DNA of 64,000 nt from Rhodeus uyekii (taxonomy: Eukaryota; Chordata; Actinopteri; Cypriniformes; Acheilognathidae): assembly GCA_037043235.1 (NCBI GenBank), contig JAWRVZ010000042.1, positions 145,001 to 209,000 of the forward strand. Reading direction: 5' to 3'. Below the pieces are notes generated by a model. The model was not told the origin of the DNA and did no database searches. It saw only the letters and a list, made by a program, of their open reading frames with translations. A program made the position numbers and the translations under genes. Below are positions 47,263 through 60,573 of the stretch, in pieces (the first letter of the stretch is position 1; each line of letters opens with the position of its first letter).

Positions 47263-50200
47263 AGTACTTGGATTTAGGTACTGCTTGTGTTCACACTTGG
47301 CACGTTTGGTCGAATTGAAACCCTGGTGCGATTGCTCTGTTAATGCGGGTCATTTGAATAAGTGTGAACGCTGTCATCTGAAGCCTGACGCCACCAAACA
47401 AACAGACCGAGACCCCTGAGAAGATGGGTCTCACTCCACTTCCAAACAATCTTGGTGTGGTTCCATGAAATACGATCAAAGACATGTAAATGAACAAAAA
47501 ACAGGACATGATGTCACAAGATTTAAGAATCCTCACGCATGGCTGTTTTTTCTAATCGTAGTCATGATGTTGTCCATCAGAGTTCAGTACAGGCGTCAGA
47601 ACCGCGTCTCCTCACAGCAGAACTTCGTTTGAGTGTGTGATGGAGGGATTCCTGCCCCTGTTTTGACTCCTTTACACAATCTTTACAAGTTCTCATCTGG
47701 TTAAAATACCACCATTTGTAGCTATGCACATGCAAAGAGCACATTTAGCCTAAAACACCATTGTTTTGGATGTTGGTTAAGTTCTGCCATGAAACATACA
47801 TTATAAAGCTGACCAATCAGGCTGTGAACACATCTCTTTACCTTTAGATTCAGTGTTAAAATACCCAAGTGCCTAAATACCTAAATGCTAAGAGGAGTTT
47901 TTTTGCTAGGTTTGTTTCCTGTTAAAACAAGTATCAGAATGAACTATAATAGTGACTAAAAAGCACTAAATATGCTAAACAATTGAATGCATAAACAAGT
48001 GACATCACAGAAAACTAATTATGCTTTCTAGAAGTTTTTTTTCTTCTGCTACTGGTAAAAACCTGTAAGAAGCGTCCACCTTTTCCGATAACTCTAAAGC
48101 GTGTGGCTGAGAACGAGAGGTTTCCCACTGCCAACCTCCACAAGATTGATTGACTCGTTGTTTCCACACATGAATCCCTTGAAAAACGTACCATCCAATA
48201 TTCTCAACTGACCAAGACTGCCGATATGGGGCTCGCAATGCACTCGAAACACCTTGAATTTCAACCCAAATGCTATAAAAACCTGTTTCTTGTTTGGACT
48301 AAATGGAGCTAAGCCACATTCTCCATGTGTTTCCAGAACCTGGTTTTGGAAGAGGTTTACGCTGTTGTTTGATGTTTTTGTTGGGTTACACCACAGCCAA
48401 GAGTTCTGCCGCTCGCTGAAACTCTTTAACTTTACGGCAATTTAGCCGACGTGTAGCAAATGAATGTGAAAAGTTGACCCGAGTTGACTTGTAGCTCGCA
48501 TACAAATACATGCCATGCCATCTAAAATTACAAAGTGCAAAAAACTTGAGGCCTTTCATAAGAAAGGTTAAGCAAACTAGGGGGCGTTTTTAACCCAAGA
48601 CGTTCCTCCAAACGTGACCCCGATCTCACAACCGACAGCTCCTACAAAACACGGAGAAGAAACACAGAGGGCTTGATATTTATAGCGTCACGCCAAAGTC
48701 TGACAGACACTTTCAAACAGCGATAAAGATGCTTTGTCAACACTCCTGGGTTTGCTACGTTAGCATTTGTCCTTACTAACAAAAATTTATGCTGGACTAA
48801 GTGTCTCATTTCTGACAGTAGTCCAGGAGAGTTTGGATTGTGTTAGCATAACTGTGAAGGGCCTGAAAACATTTTGTAGAGACATGGAAAACAAACTGAC
48901 AGGAAGGGGAACGAGGCCAAGATTCTCTCACACTCAGTTATTTGACTTGTTGTCCAACACAACGTCCAGTGTTTCGACTCAGTGGAACTCTCCATTACAC
49001 GTCTGTCTGTCCCACTGGCACTTTGCTAGAAGAGCAATGTAAACACTGTGTCTGAAAATGTTTCTTCTTCACATCCCAAGAGCAGCTGTGAAGCAATTTG
49101 ATGTTTTGGAGGGGGGAAAAGAAGAAAAGCCAAAGGAACAAGAATCTTTGGACGAGAAAGACATGGTTGGACAGCTTGCAGGGGTTATCAGATGATTAAT
49201 GGAGTGTGTGTGTGCAAATGTCCACAGCTGCCAAAGTCCTCTTTACGCCGGCTTTGTTTACACTGATCACTTCCACAAACCAGCCGCTGTACGTCACGGC
49301 CACTAAAACGGCTTTTGGATTAAGGCAAAAGGTAAGAATGAAACAAGAGATTACGTTAGCAACCAGCGAGCAAACCATTCTTGCTCTCTTCCATGCACCG
49401 ACTCATATCTTATGATTTTCTTTCACTGAGGTCCACTGAATGAGACTCACTGGGACATTTTATTCACGGAGGAGGATTTGAACGAGGCAGGTCACTTCTT
49501 CAGACTGTAATGTGTCACACTTGTTCACAAAGAGGAGAGAAAGATGGTGGAAGAATTATAAACATGTAAAATTGACTGATGATCACAGACAATTAAAGTG
49601 ACATGAAGATAGTGCACAGACCGTTGGCTGAGCGTCTGATGCATATGGCAGACAAAATTGGAAACACTTCAGGAGTTTTTAAGTCGTCATCTGATCATTA
49701 ATCTACAGGATTTCCGGAAGACGTGCGTGTCGCGTACTTTAACGGTCCACCTGGAAATTAAGATGCCGTGATGCCAAACCCCCTCATGAAAGAAGAACAC
49801 AGTCTTGTTTATAACCGTGACAATGAGCACTTAACAGGATCAACAAAAGTATGTGAAGTTCAAGACACGTCCAAGAGTTTTACAAGCTAGTCTGTTATTG
49901 TAGGGACATCGACATTACATTTTCACGCCTCAAAACAATTGATTGGTTGTTTATATGTTAGTCAAATGGCCATTGGTCAATGAAAGCTGCTATGGACTAC
50001 ACAGGACTAAAATGAGGATATTGTCGAAACTCAATGAATTAATTTAGATTATTTCAATTTTGCACAGCTTGACGAAGTCAAGTCGAGCAGTTGCTAAGAT
50101 GGAGTGGGATAAAATGACAGATCTTATAGAGGTCTTTTAGTAGATCTGTAGACAAGCAAATTTGAATAAAGAAAGAAAGAATGAATGATTCAGAGACTCA

Positions 50201-51664
50201 AAAAGACTTGTGGGACAGTGCAACCTGTAGAAAGGGATAATAAATTCATTTTCAGTGAATGATCTGAATCAAAAACTGTTCTCAAACATGATGAACTGAA
50301 TCAGAGAATCCCGCAAAAAGGGCCATTGATAAATCAGTCAACAAATATGAATCAATCTTTTTGGCGAACAGATTAAAGTCACTGGAAAGAAACGAAAACC
50401 AACACTATTGACAAACTGAATTCTAAAATGCGCTTATAGTTCAGACGGTTGTTGGTGCTCCAGTTCTGGGTAAGAACCAAAGCCTGAGGCTCTCAAAAGC
50501 GGCTACAGGAACAAGGAAATGGTTTCCACATGGAGTCCACATCTATTGTACCTCACTTCCTCTTGGACTAGAAAAAAATAAGCCCAAAATCAAGACCAGA
50601 GACCAAGTGTGACGAGCGATAGTGTGTAATGTATCCACTATCAAGGGCGTATTGCTGGTACAAATTGAGTTGTGACGTGCATTCAAGTTATTTTGGTCAA
50701 AACAACAAATTCATAACCAAACGAATTAGCTTCCACCATGATTCCATAATTAACATGTCCAAATTTGAGAATTTGTGGTGAAATTCATGTGCACTCATCA
50801 GACAAACGTGATCAGTCCAAAATAAAGTCAACGTAGCACAAAATGCAAACATTTTGAAAAAAACAACAACAACTGGAAACACAAGAAACAAGACCCAAAG
50901 ATAGATACACACCTTCACGTGACACTTTTCAATTAGCATTCGTGCACTTTTACATAACCAGGCTCAGGTGGAAGAGAGCTGGAGAAAAAGATAAACAATT
51001 TGCCCAGTAATTCATTAGCTTTTGTTGTGAGGCGGGCATGTTTTTGTGGGCTCATACTCGGGTGCGACAACAGCAGCAGAAATCTCAATGAGTCACTGCA
51101 GCACTGCAGCGTGAATTAATTTGCCAAACACTGCGTTCGGAGCGTGATTGTTTGTCAGGACTGCATTAGCACATGCAACATTGGCTGTGGATGAGTAGCT
51201 GCAAGCGATAAGCAAACCCCTTCCCTAGACCTCGAACGCCAAGCTAGCTGTGTGTTGCACATTTGTTAATGACACAATGACAATGACAACTAAAAGGAAA
51301 GTTTTTGGTCCTTTTGTGTGACAGAGGAGATATAATTAATCTGTAAATAGCTCAGAGTAGAAAAATACCCCATCTTCCCCCCGGGATGAAGTCGCTCTCT
51401 GGAGAAGCATGATTTAGCCAGCTGTTAGCTTCAGCATAACTGAAGGCCAGTAAAGACCTTGTTGGCTTACATGAAGTCATAGAGGAGAAAGACAATATGT
51501 TACGAAAGCGACGGTTCAAAATCAAACTTCACAGCATTTGGTTCATTCAACTAAATGGATGCCATTTGTTTAGGCTTAGATATAAATCCATTTTAAATAA
51601 TAATATTAAACAATGTATATTAAATAAAAAAATACAAACACAAAATGTCAAAATACATACAAAA
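47263..51664. other. Intergenic; no gene seen
   Basis: A long repeat-poor, non-coding stretch of mixed composition. The part 51000-51250 (CAGTAATTCATTAGCTTTTG ... GTGAATTAATTTGCC) has homeodomain-like words and could be a conserved element. Short open frames show no known domains. Confidence 0.55.
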
Positions 51665-51745
51665 TACACGCACACATTTATGCATTTGGCAGACGCTTTT
51701 ATCCAAAGCGACTTACATTACATTCAAGAAACACATTGAAATAAA
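51665..51745 (-). mobile_element. SINE 3' tail fragment
   Basis: Only the tail module (inverse of CTTTGGATAAAAGCGTCTGC) and part of the adjoining body remain; A and B boxes are absent. Confidence 0.75.
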
Positions 51746-51754
51746 TTGTGTGTG

Positions 51755-52070
51755 CTACTCCAGTCACATGATCCATCAGAAATTATTCTGATATGATATT
51801 TTTTGAGAACTTGCAATAGTTTTTTCAGGATTCATTCAAACAAAAAGTAAAAAAAAACAACAACAACAGTATTTACTCAAAATAGTAATCTATTTTAACA
51901 ATATTCAGGATGAGTCGCTTTCTGTATTCCTCAAGAGAACTTTCTTTGGATAAAAGCATCTGCTAAATGAATAAATGTAAATATAAATCTTCACCAACAC
52001 TTTTTATCAACTTAATACATCCTTGCTGAATAAAAGTATTAATTTCATTAATACTGAAATTGTCAAACCC
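51755..52070. repeat. Cyprinid-type repeat interrupted by a SINE tail
   Basis: CCAGTCACATGATCCATCAGAAATTATTCTGATATGAT begins the repeat and CTTAATACATCCTTGCTGAATAAAAGTATTAATTTC ends it, as in the 33655 family. Between them at 51943-51982 is TTTGGATAAAAGCATCTGCT..., a plus-strand SINE tail, so the repeat is either a nested insertion target or a composite. Confidence 0.6.
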
Positions 52071-55000
52071 AACATAATGATCTCTCAGCGTACATTCATT
52101 TATTTTGAGATGCACTGCAATTCAAACTTAAACACTTTGTCTGATAGAATATTAAAAATATTACAGTAATGTATAAATATGGTAAAAATCACATTTTCAA
52201 AAATGCGAAAGGCATGGGGTTTCACAGAATGACCCATTTATAAGATCATTGGGGTCTTTTAGCGATTCAGACAGCACAGACAAAATTGTCTATCTTAAAG
52301 CACGCCAATCACAACAGTCCTCCACATTTCTGTTGCTTTGGCAAGCGCCATACCCTTCCCACAAGCCATCAATGTGATTACAGGCCTAATTATTAGTGTA
52401 GCTCAGTTTCACAGAGATTTGGGGCTCGGTGCAGTTAGTTTGCTCTAATGGACGTGAAAATTCTGCTCTCACAGAGGGACCATGTGAGAAACATTTAAAC
52501 GCATGACGTGAGAAGAGCCAATTCACAGCCAGGTCTAGTAATCTATCAATCTGTAGTCGCCTCCAAGTGAGAAGTCTTACACAATAGGCTTTAATTTGTA
52601 CCAGCGCTTCAGTGACGCAAAATTAGCAAGAGAAGAGTATAGACGGAGAGAAGAAGAGTAGAGAACCCGGACCACACAGAGAGTGGTGTTGGAGCAGATA
52701 TCCGATTGCATCTCCACTGCCTACCAAAGCCTGAATCTTCGGAGGCTTTCCTCTGACCTGATTTCAGACGTGCAAAACACTCGCTCTCTGCTGGATGCGG
52801 TTTGTGTTGCAGACTGATGTTGAAGTAGCAATTAGAGCACCGCAAGGAAAATAGTTAGAGAGAAGTGTCAGTCAAAACCTTGGTGTCTGACCAAAAAGAA
52901 CAAACTGCGTGAGCCATATCTCTAATATAAACCATGAAGAACTGAAAAAGTGTGCATTTCTCACAGCTTCAATCCGGACTGATTACATGAAGATCCTGCT
53001 GTAAACGGTTAGAAACTCAGAGAACATTTGACCTTTGAAAGGTTCGAAAAAAGCATCATAGCATTTTTAGAACAAAGAAACAATTAAGAATTTTAAGATA
53101 AACTTCATGAGGTAAAATTGCAAAGAAAATTTAAATACGACACCATTTATAGGTCAGTTATCCAATGAAAATGAACAAAGCATAACTTAAAAACACAACA
53201 CACAATTCAAATAAAGGAATAATTTAAATTTCTTGTCTCTCTTGGATATTGCAAAAATTGAAATGATTCTGTTTTGTATGTTACGTGCATAAAATTTCCC
53301 TGTATAAAACCCAATTATATTAATACAATGATAATATAATTGCATTAATGAAGTATATTTCTCACGGGTGTATGATGTGCCGCGAGTCTCACTCCATTAA
53401 AATCGGAGCAAGAATTCTGTTCTGCCTAATGAGCTTCACGCTGGAGGCTCTTGAACTGACGGTGACATTGAGAAATGCTGAAACCATAATTGACAGAACA
53501 ACTGCAGCACAGAGGATGGTGAAATTACTGCATCATGTACGGGTTAAAAAGGTAGTCTCCTAACTACAATCATAAGTCATAACAGATGTTGCTTGACTAA
53601 AACCGCATTTGAGCCAGAATGAAATTCTAAAACAAAAACAGAGTGATAGTTTGCATTTAGATCAATTACATTATCATGTTCACTACTGAAAATGATTTAT
53701 CACGTGCCCCCTTTAACAATGTACGAAATGAACGCTTGTATGACTAATGATAGAAATAATGTTTATTTTATGTTGCTGTATGGCACTTTTCCAGACATGC
53801 AGTTGGAAACTCCCAACCCTCCGGCTTGATTTTAAAACACTTGAAGACACAAATATTTCGAATGTTTAAAAACAATCATTTTTCATCCTTGAGAGTGCCT
53901 TAAAAAGATCACGTCGCCATCAGATGACATCTCTGCATCTCTAAAAGGGCAAAACCATCTATCCTTCACCAAAACGGTTAATACGCACCAGCAAGCCATA
54001 CATCTTTTCGCCAAACGCATGTCATTGGTTTAGTTTGCAATGCCTTTTCTTTCTCTTGATTGGCCTGCACTGGAAGAACTTGGTGTACCAATTACAAAAC
54101 AGCAATAAATCTCACAAATCTTTGGTGGCTTGCCATGTGCTCTAAATAAACACCAAATGTGAATCTACAACTCAATCTTTACAGCTCAACGGTCTGAGCA
54201 GAGAGCAGCCTCTGGGATTTGTGGGAAAAGCGTGATGTCATCACGGCTGCTGCGGTCCTCCTGAGAGTCAGCCTCTCGTTCTAATTAGGGGAAGACGGCT
54301 ATAATTTACCCGGTCCAGAAATGAGGCAGCCATGGGGTGTTTCAACAACCTACAACCGCCGTACAATGACGCACATGCCCCCTTTACTAATTTCTCAATG
54401 TCACTTGCCTATCGCACCTCGTGCATCAACCATAATAGATCCAGATCTATCAATGGTCAATGGTCTTTCCCAATGGGATATACTCTTCTTCTCACGCCCA
54501 AAATGACAATCACTTCCTCATCTAAGAGCCCACGAACGAGGCTTGCTTGTTTGCTTTCGTTCCACATACAGAGAGCAAAATTCAGGGTTGTTTCTGCATG
54601 CTTCAATGTACAGCAGCTCGTGAAGAAATGGAGCCAAACAGGCCTTGCTTGTGTTTCATGAATCAGTCAGCATTTTATATGACGTTCTTGGACAGAGACG
54701 GGACGCCAAACAACGACACACATACACAGATTAGAAATGCATCCAAAACAACATTTCTCTGCGGCGTTGAACAATCAGATTCAATCCTGTTGATAAGATG
54801 CAGGGCTGTATCTCCATCTGACTCGCAGAGAGAGGTTCATAAATCGTAGCGGTGACGTTTTCAGGGACAGAGGGAGGGAAAACATGAGCCAATCCCAGGC
54901 TGACTTTACACCGTCATACAATAAAACAAACAGTCTTGGTGCCGTGCGTCTGGCAGAGATACAAAGTTAGTCAGGCGCTAAAAATAGCGGCGGCCACGCA

Positions 55001-56964
55001 CTGGTCAACCCATCCGACTGACTCCTGCTGGTTAAATTAAAAATGTATTCCAGTAGAAATAAGCAACCGAATCAAATTATTGTCATTTGAAAGTAGTGTG
55101 TAATTACTTGAACTCAAGACATTAGAACTAAAGGATGAGTCCAGGTTCAAGTTAACATTCGTTGAATTTCCCTCCCAAACCAAACATCTGGGTAACAGTG
55201 AGACATTTGCAATGGAAGTGAATGAGGACAAGTTCAAATACTCCCCGTTTCAATAGTATTGTCACAAGCCAATACTTTCAAACCTGTTCCGTTTAAAGTT
55301 GTACAACTTTGTGAAAAAACAGCGCAATATCATGTGTAACAAAAAAGTAAAGCGACTGTTAAAACAATCATTTAAACAGCTTTACTACTCATGATCGAAC
55401 AGAAAAATGAATGCAAGTGCTTTAATGCGACTACTTTTCGCACATTCATGCTACACAGTAAAAACCCTGAAAGTCCAACATTAAACACTTCATCGTTTTG
55501 GTTGAACCAGTACATTACCTGTCCTTGAAGTGTACCACAATCTCAGCACTCGCACTACAAACGATCATGCGTTCATGTAGGCAAAATGGAAGACCTTCAT
55601 TTCTAATGAATAAAAGTTTAATTTACAGTTACATATCACAGAAATATATACACACATACACTTATATTATTACCAACCATAAAGCAAGTGAAATCGGCTT
55701 AGTTTACAGTTAGTTGTAATTATGCATAATATTACTGTTATTAACACTACATGTAACAAGGACTCTATAAAATAAGTGACACTTGAAAGATGCATCATTT
55801 CCGTGGCACATGGAGATGAAGTTTTCCAAATTTTATTTAGGATGTTGCCTTAAAAAGGCAGATAGTCAAGTAGGGCGTAAACTAGAAAAGGCAGCTCATT
55901 AAGTTTTGGATCTGAGAACGAGAGTGTGTCTGCTACCTCGAGAAGAGTGCAGTCTTGACTCGTTGTGCATTAGTTACTGGATATGATAGTTCTCTTTTCA
56001 TCCCTCCCAACTGCTTCAATAAGACCCACACAAACACGTCAGCCGTGAGAAACACGCGGGAGGCTCGTCAGGGGAGAGTGTGTGAGGGAATGGATGTAAA
56101 TGGACCTTTACCTGCACCGCAGAATCAGATATGGAGTGAAATATGCTCTCGGTTGTGCTACAAACAGATTTAGGTCACTTGCTTACCTTCTCTTCAAAGG
56201 CCCTAGAGAGAGAACATTAACGCTAATGGCATAACAGCATGAAAACAAAGGAGTCGGACGCTTCAGGAGCGTCTAAATACAGCCATACTATAATAAAAAC
56301 AGCATCTATGAGTGCAATCTGATGGAAAATATTCCGGTAAGCCGCCACAGCCCAAATATAATGTGAATGGTTTGATTTTTGAGGCTTACGCTCATTTTGC
56401 AATCATCAGTAAAGCCATGTTGAGTAACAGAAATGAAAGCAATATTCACATATTGCACACATAAGTTTCATTGCAACTATAAATCCAATTCAAACATGCT
56501 AATATTAAATATCTTAAAACTTCTTTCTGTCTAGAATCATCTGGAATATTGTAAATCGTTTACTGAATTCAGAGTCATAAAGCAATTAAAACTTGAGACA
56601 TTCTTTAGTGGAAATAATTCAATTGTGACGGATACACATGCAAAAAAACATTGGAGAGCATCTTACCTGACATTCTGCTTCACAGAGGAATTAACTTACA
56701 CCATGATTGGACTTGACTTGATTTGAGACATTATTAAAATTTGCATAGACCAGAAATGAAAAAGAAAACATGGGGTGGGGGGGCAATTAAAAAAAAAAGT
56801 CATGCTGATTGAACATTTTATATTTACAACACTGAGTTCCTCCTTTTGAGGGGTGAAGAGAAATTTAGTTTGCATTAGAACTCATGCAAAAAGGAATTTC
56901 AGGAAGGCAAAAGGGTTTGGAAATTAATACCACAAAACAAAAGCATGTACTTATAACCACATTA
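52071..56964. other. Intergenic; no gene seen
   Basis: Non-coding. The part at 54180-54330 has TGATGTCATCA (54233-54243) and TTCTAATTAGGGGAAG within 60 bases and is a possible enhancer. Open frames around 54321-54849 lack known domains. Confidence 0.55.
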
Positions 56965-58620
56965 GTGGCTTAAAGTGCCTCTATTATGCCATTTTAAAAA
57001 TGTCCTAATTTTGTTTTGCAGGTCTCCTACAACAGGTTTACATGCATTCAAGAACATTATTCTAATAATAAAAATTGCAGCATCACTCTTTTCACAGCAT
57101 CAGTAATAGTTTGACTCTCAAAACCATTTTCTGGTCTGCTCTGCTCTGATTGGTCGGATGATCAAGTCTGTTGTGATTGGTCAACTCTGCTCTGATTGGT
57201 CAGATGATCCAGTCTGTTGTGATTGGTCAACTCTGCTCTGATTGGTCGGATGATCAAGTCTGTTGTGATTGGTCTGCTCTGCTCTGATTGGTCGGATGAT
57301 CCAGTCTGTTGTGATTGGTCAACTCTGCTCTGATTGGTCGGATGATCAAGTCTGTTGTGATTGGTCTGCTCTGCTCTGATTGGTCGGATGATCAAGTCTG
57401 TTGTGATTGGTCTACTCTGCTCTGATTGGTCAGATGATCAAGTCTGTTGTGATTGGTCTGCTCTGCTCTGATTGGTCGGATGATCCAGTCTGTTGTGATT
57501 GGTCTACTCTGCTCTGATTGGTCAGATGATCCAGTCTGTTGTGATTGGTCAACTCTGCTCTGATTGGTCGGATGATCAAGTCTGTTGTGATTGGTCTACT
57601 CTGCTCTGATTGGTCAGATGATCAAGTCTGTTGCGATTGGTCTGCTCTGCTCCGATTGGTCAGATGATCAAGTCTGTTGTGATTGGTCTACTCTGCTCTG
57701 ATTGGTCAGATGATCCAGTCTGTTGTGATTGGTCAACTCTGCTCTGATTGGTCGGATGATCAAGTCTGTTGTGATTGGTCTACTCTGCTCTGATTGGTCG
57801 GATGATCCAGTCTGTTGTGATTGGTCTGCTCTGCTCCAATTGGTCGGATGATCAAGTCTGTTGTGATCGGTCTACTCTGCTCTGATTGGTCAGATGATCA
57901 AGTCTGTTGTGATTGGTCTACTCTGCTCCGATTGGTCGGATGATCCAGTCTGTTGTGATTGGTCTGCTCTGCTCTGATTGGTCGGATGATCCAGTCTGTT
58001 GTGATTGGTCTGCTCTGCTCCGATTGGTCAGATGATCAAGTCTGTTGTAATTGGTCTACTCTGCTCTGATTGGTCAGATGATCCAGTCTGTTGTGATTGG
58101 TCAACTCTGCTCTGATTGGTCGGATGATCCAGTCTGTTGTGATTGGTCTGCTCTGATTGGTCAGATGATCAAGTCTGTTGTGATTGGTCTGCTCTGATTG
58201 GTCGGATGATCAAGTCTGTTGTGATTGGTCTACTCTGCTCCGATTGGTCGGATGATCCAGTCTGTTATGGCTTCCACTGCACTTGATACAGTTGAAACAG
58301 AACTTGAAACAGAAACGATGAAGCGGATTTAACAAAGCAGGATCCTTATCCTTTGGAAAATGTCAATATGGAAGTTTATGCAAAGTGGATTAATGCAGAA
58401 AGCCCCATATTCTCGGCTCGTTGCGTCTAGTCTAAAACTACAATGCGTGAGGGAGGGTCAAAGTAGATGACAAAGCCAATGAAGACCATAGGCTGGCATT
58501 ATGCAAATTTGCTATAAATCTACAGAAGTGAGACTGGAATTACTGAATAGTATCAGCTGTTAAAGCATAACAGAGGTACTTTAAAAATTGTGAATCATTT
58601 TAAAACCATTGCACTGGAGC
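56965..58620 (+). mobile_element. Interspersed repeat carrying a large 46-bp array
   Basis: The left part AGTGCCTCTATTATGCCATT, TTGCAGGTCTCCTACAACAG and the right part GGCTGGCATTATGCAAATTTG match the 39405 copy. The central CCAAT unit has expanded to about 25 copies. No transposase. The right boundary is uncertain; the family-like sequence fades after about 58560. Confidence 0.65.
57133..58268 (+). repeat. 46-bp minisatellite, about 25 units
   Basis: Same unit as at 39604, with 25 GATGATC anchors counted. Two consecutive unit junctions near 58141-58200 are shortened by about 8 bases. Nearly every unit keeps both ATTGG cores; a few are mutated (e.g. GATCGG). The 77-codon minus-strand open frame is a repeat artefact. 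Confidence 0.95.
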
Positions 58621-58904
58621 TAGATAAGCGTTTAAATGATTATATGTGTTTTTTTGTAAGTGGTGTCAATTGTAGTGTCTAAGTTGATGTGGATGTGAAT
58701 TAATGTGAAACGGTAAACGCTGTGCGCTGAGCAAAATAAATCTGTTAAATAATAAAAAACGTTCTGCGAGATAAGATGGCCAAAACACCTAATTAAAATC
58801 ACCCAACTGAATTTGTAGTTTCCTATTTTAGAGAAAAGGCACTCTTAAAATGCAAATATGCTTAGAAGAATGAAACCTTAGATAAAAATGGGCATTACTG
58901 ACAG

Positions 58905-60420
58905 AAAACATTTTTTAATTCTTCACCTTTATTCTCTTGTTGGTTTAGGACACTTAGGCAAGATGCATTTTCAGTAGTTTCTCCAAAAATAAATAAAATA
59001 AACCAGTCATGTGCAGCTCTGATTATATAGTTTCTTTAGGACAAACAGTCCCATTGTATGCGCGCTGACGCACCGCAGATGTTGTGTATTACTCGCAATT
59101 AAGACGCGCTTGTTACTCAGTGATACGTTAGACTATAAAAAATCATTTGGAAAGTCAAACAGAGACCCAAACACAATCTACACTATGATTATATTCAATG
59201 CGAAACATTCCCTACACTATTACATGAACACCAAAAAATGCAGCATGAATCTATTGCGTTAGAAACTGAAAACTCTTATAATAACTCAACGCTAAATGAA
59301 GACTGAAGTTCATTAAGCATGATGAAAAAGCCAAACCGAGTGTCACAATAGGCACACATGAGAGAATAATTTTATGTAAACTCAAAAGCAGACGGTCAGG
59401 TATCCATGGCAGTCCTCGCCTAAACCAGAGGGCATGTGTGTGCGTCTGACGCTGAGCTACAGATCCTGGCAGACAGCCTACACGTCAACGCTTGCAAATC
59501 TGCCCCAATAAAACGACTCCCAGATGCCCCTGGCCTCCTCACTGCTCATAAACAACAGTCCTGTGTGAGAAACAAAGGTTTATACGGGCTGGAACCAGCG
59601 TTCGCTGCAAACCTGATGGACAAACAAACAAAAATGCATTTTCTTTTATAGAATTTTCAGCTTTACTACAGAAGAGAGAAGTATGATCTCCAAGTATAGG
59701 GAACAGGGGATTATTACATGATCTAAGAAGCACCATCATTATTGATCCTATAGTTCTCCTACGTGCATTAGCCTAAACGCTAGTGTTAGCTTTAGCACCG
59801 TTACATTGAGATGTCTATACACTCCTTGGCTTGAGCAAACGCACAAACGGCGCACACTGAAGGACGATAACATCCTCCTCATCAGTAGGTGGAGCAGCAG
59901 TTACAAGAGTCTGTGTGCGTGTTCGAAAAAAAAAACCTAAAATCATTCCTTTTTTGATTCTCATACTAAAAAAAAAAAACAGGAAGAAAAACACGCAAAT
60001 ACGTCTATGGAAGCATTCACATCATCCGAAACTATTTAGCTATCACATTCTGTACAATTATTATTTTTTTTGTCAGCTCGTGGCTTATTACATCTATCTA
60101 CAGTACAGTAAAATTTCCGCAGTAAAAAAATATATTACAAATCTCCTGGAATATTTACATGGGCACTTTCTTGACAAAAACAGAAAAGAAAAAAGGTCAT
60201 CAGGATTTTTAAGAGCTTGTCAGCAGAGTTGAGGACGCAGGGAAGGAAAATGAAAACTTCAACAAGCCATCCTCCCAGATAGTTCAAAGTCCAGCACCAA
60301 CAAGAGTTCACAATTTTGTGCTTTTTTTCCTCTTCAAGGGATAAAAACACATTAAAAATTCACTGCATGCTTTGGCAGACTCGGAGCAATAAAAAGAAAA
60401 AAAAAAGAAAGGGAGAAAGT

Positions 60421-60451
<31 letters not shown>

Positions 60452-60560
60452 GGGGGGGGAGCAAAGGGAAAAGAAGTCCTGTCTCAAAAAATCTGCGCGT
60501 CCACTTCGGTTTGGGTACGTCAGCAGGCGCTGACAGAAGCCGCCCTCCCCACCCAGTCTT
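58905..60560 (-). other. aebp2: Putative aebp2 3' UTR with candidate polyadenylation signals
   Basis: This follows the terminal coding exon on the minus strand. The nearest AATAAA in sense orientation is at 58928-58933, with ATTAAA at 58914-58919 just after it, giving a 3' UTR of about 1.6 kb. It contains a C25 tract followed by (CA)n in the sense direction (60420-60459). The end point is a guess from signals only. Confidence 0.35.
60420..60459. repeat. (TG)n plus G25 homopolymer
   Basis: On the plus strand a TG run is followed by 25 consecutive G (60435-60459); in aebp2 sense this is C25 then (CA)n. The homopolymer length is likely to be polymorphic or a sequencing weak point. Confidence 0.95.
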
Positions 60561-60573
60561 CTAGAAAAACATC
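60561..60573 (-). CDS. aebp2: AEBP2, candidate short terminal coding exon
   Basis: The preceding exon ends TAC AG and needs one base to complete the codon. At 60573 an acceptor with a good pyrimidine stretch (CTTGTTTTCAG, AG at 60575-60574) and a branch-like TACTAA about 22 bases upstream leads into GATGTTTTTCTAG. Joined, this completes AGG (Arg) and adds Met-Phe-Phe and a TAG stop, giving a C-terminus ...DPNIYRMFF. Mammalian AEBP2 isoforms that I recall continue after NIYR with a basic tail starting TMPQKRL; I could not find that tail in the window. This is therefore a proposed alternative ending based on splice signals and phase. Confidence 0.55.

Noticed and set aside
57162..57395. 77-codon minus-strand open frame with repeating NQSRVDQSQQT
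   Set aside because: A by-product of the 46-bp minisatellite.
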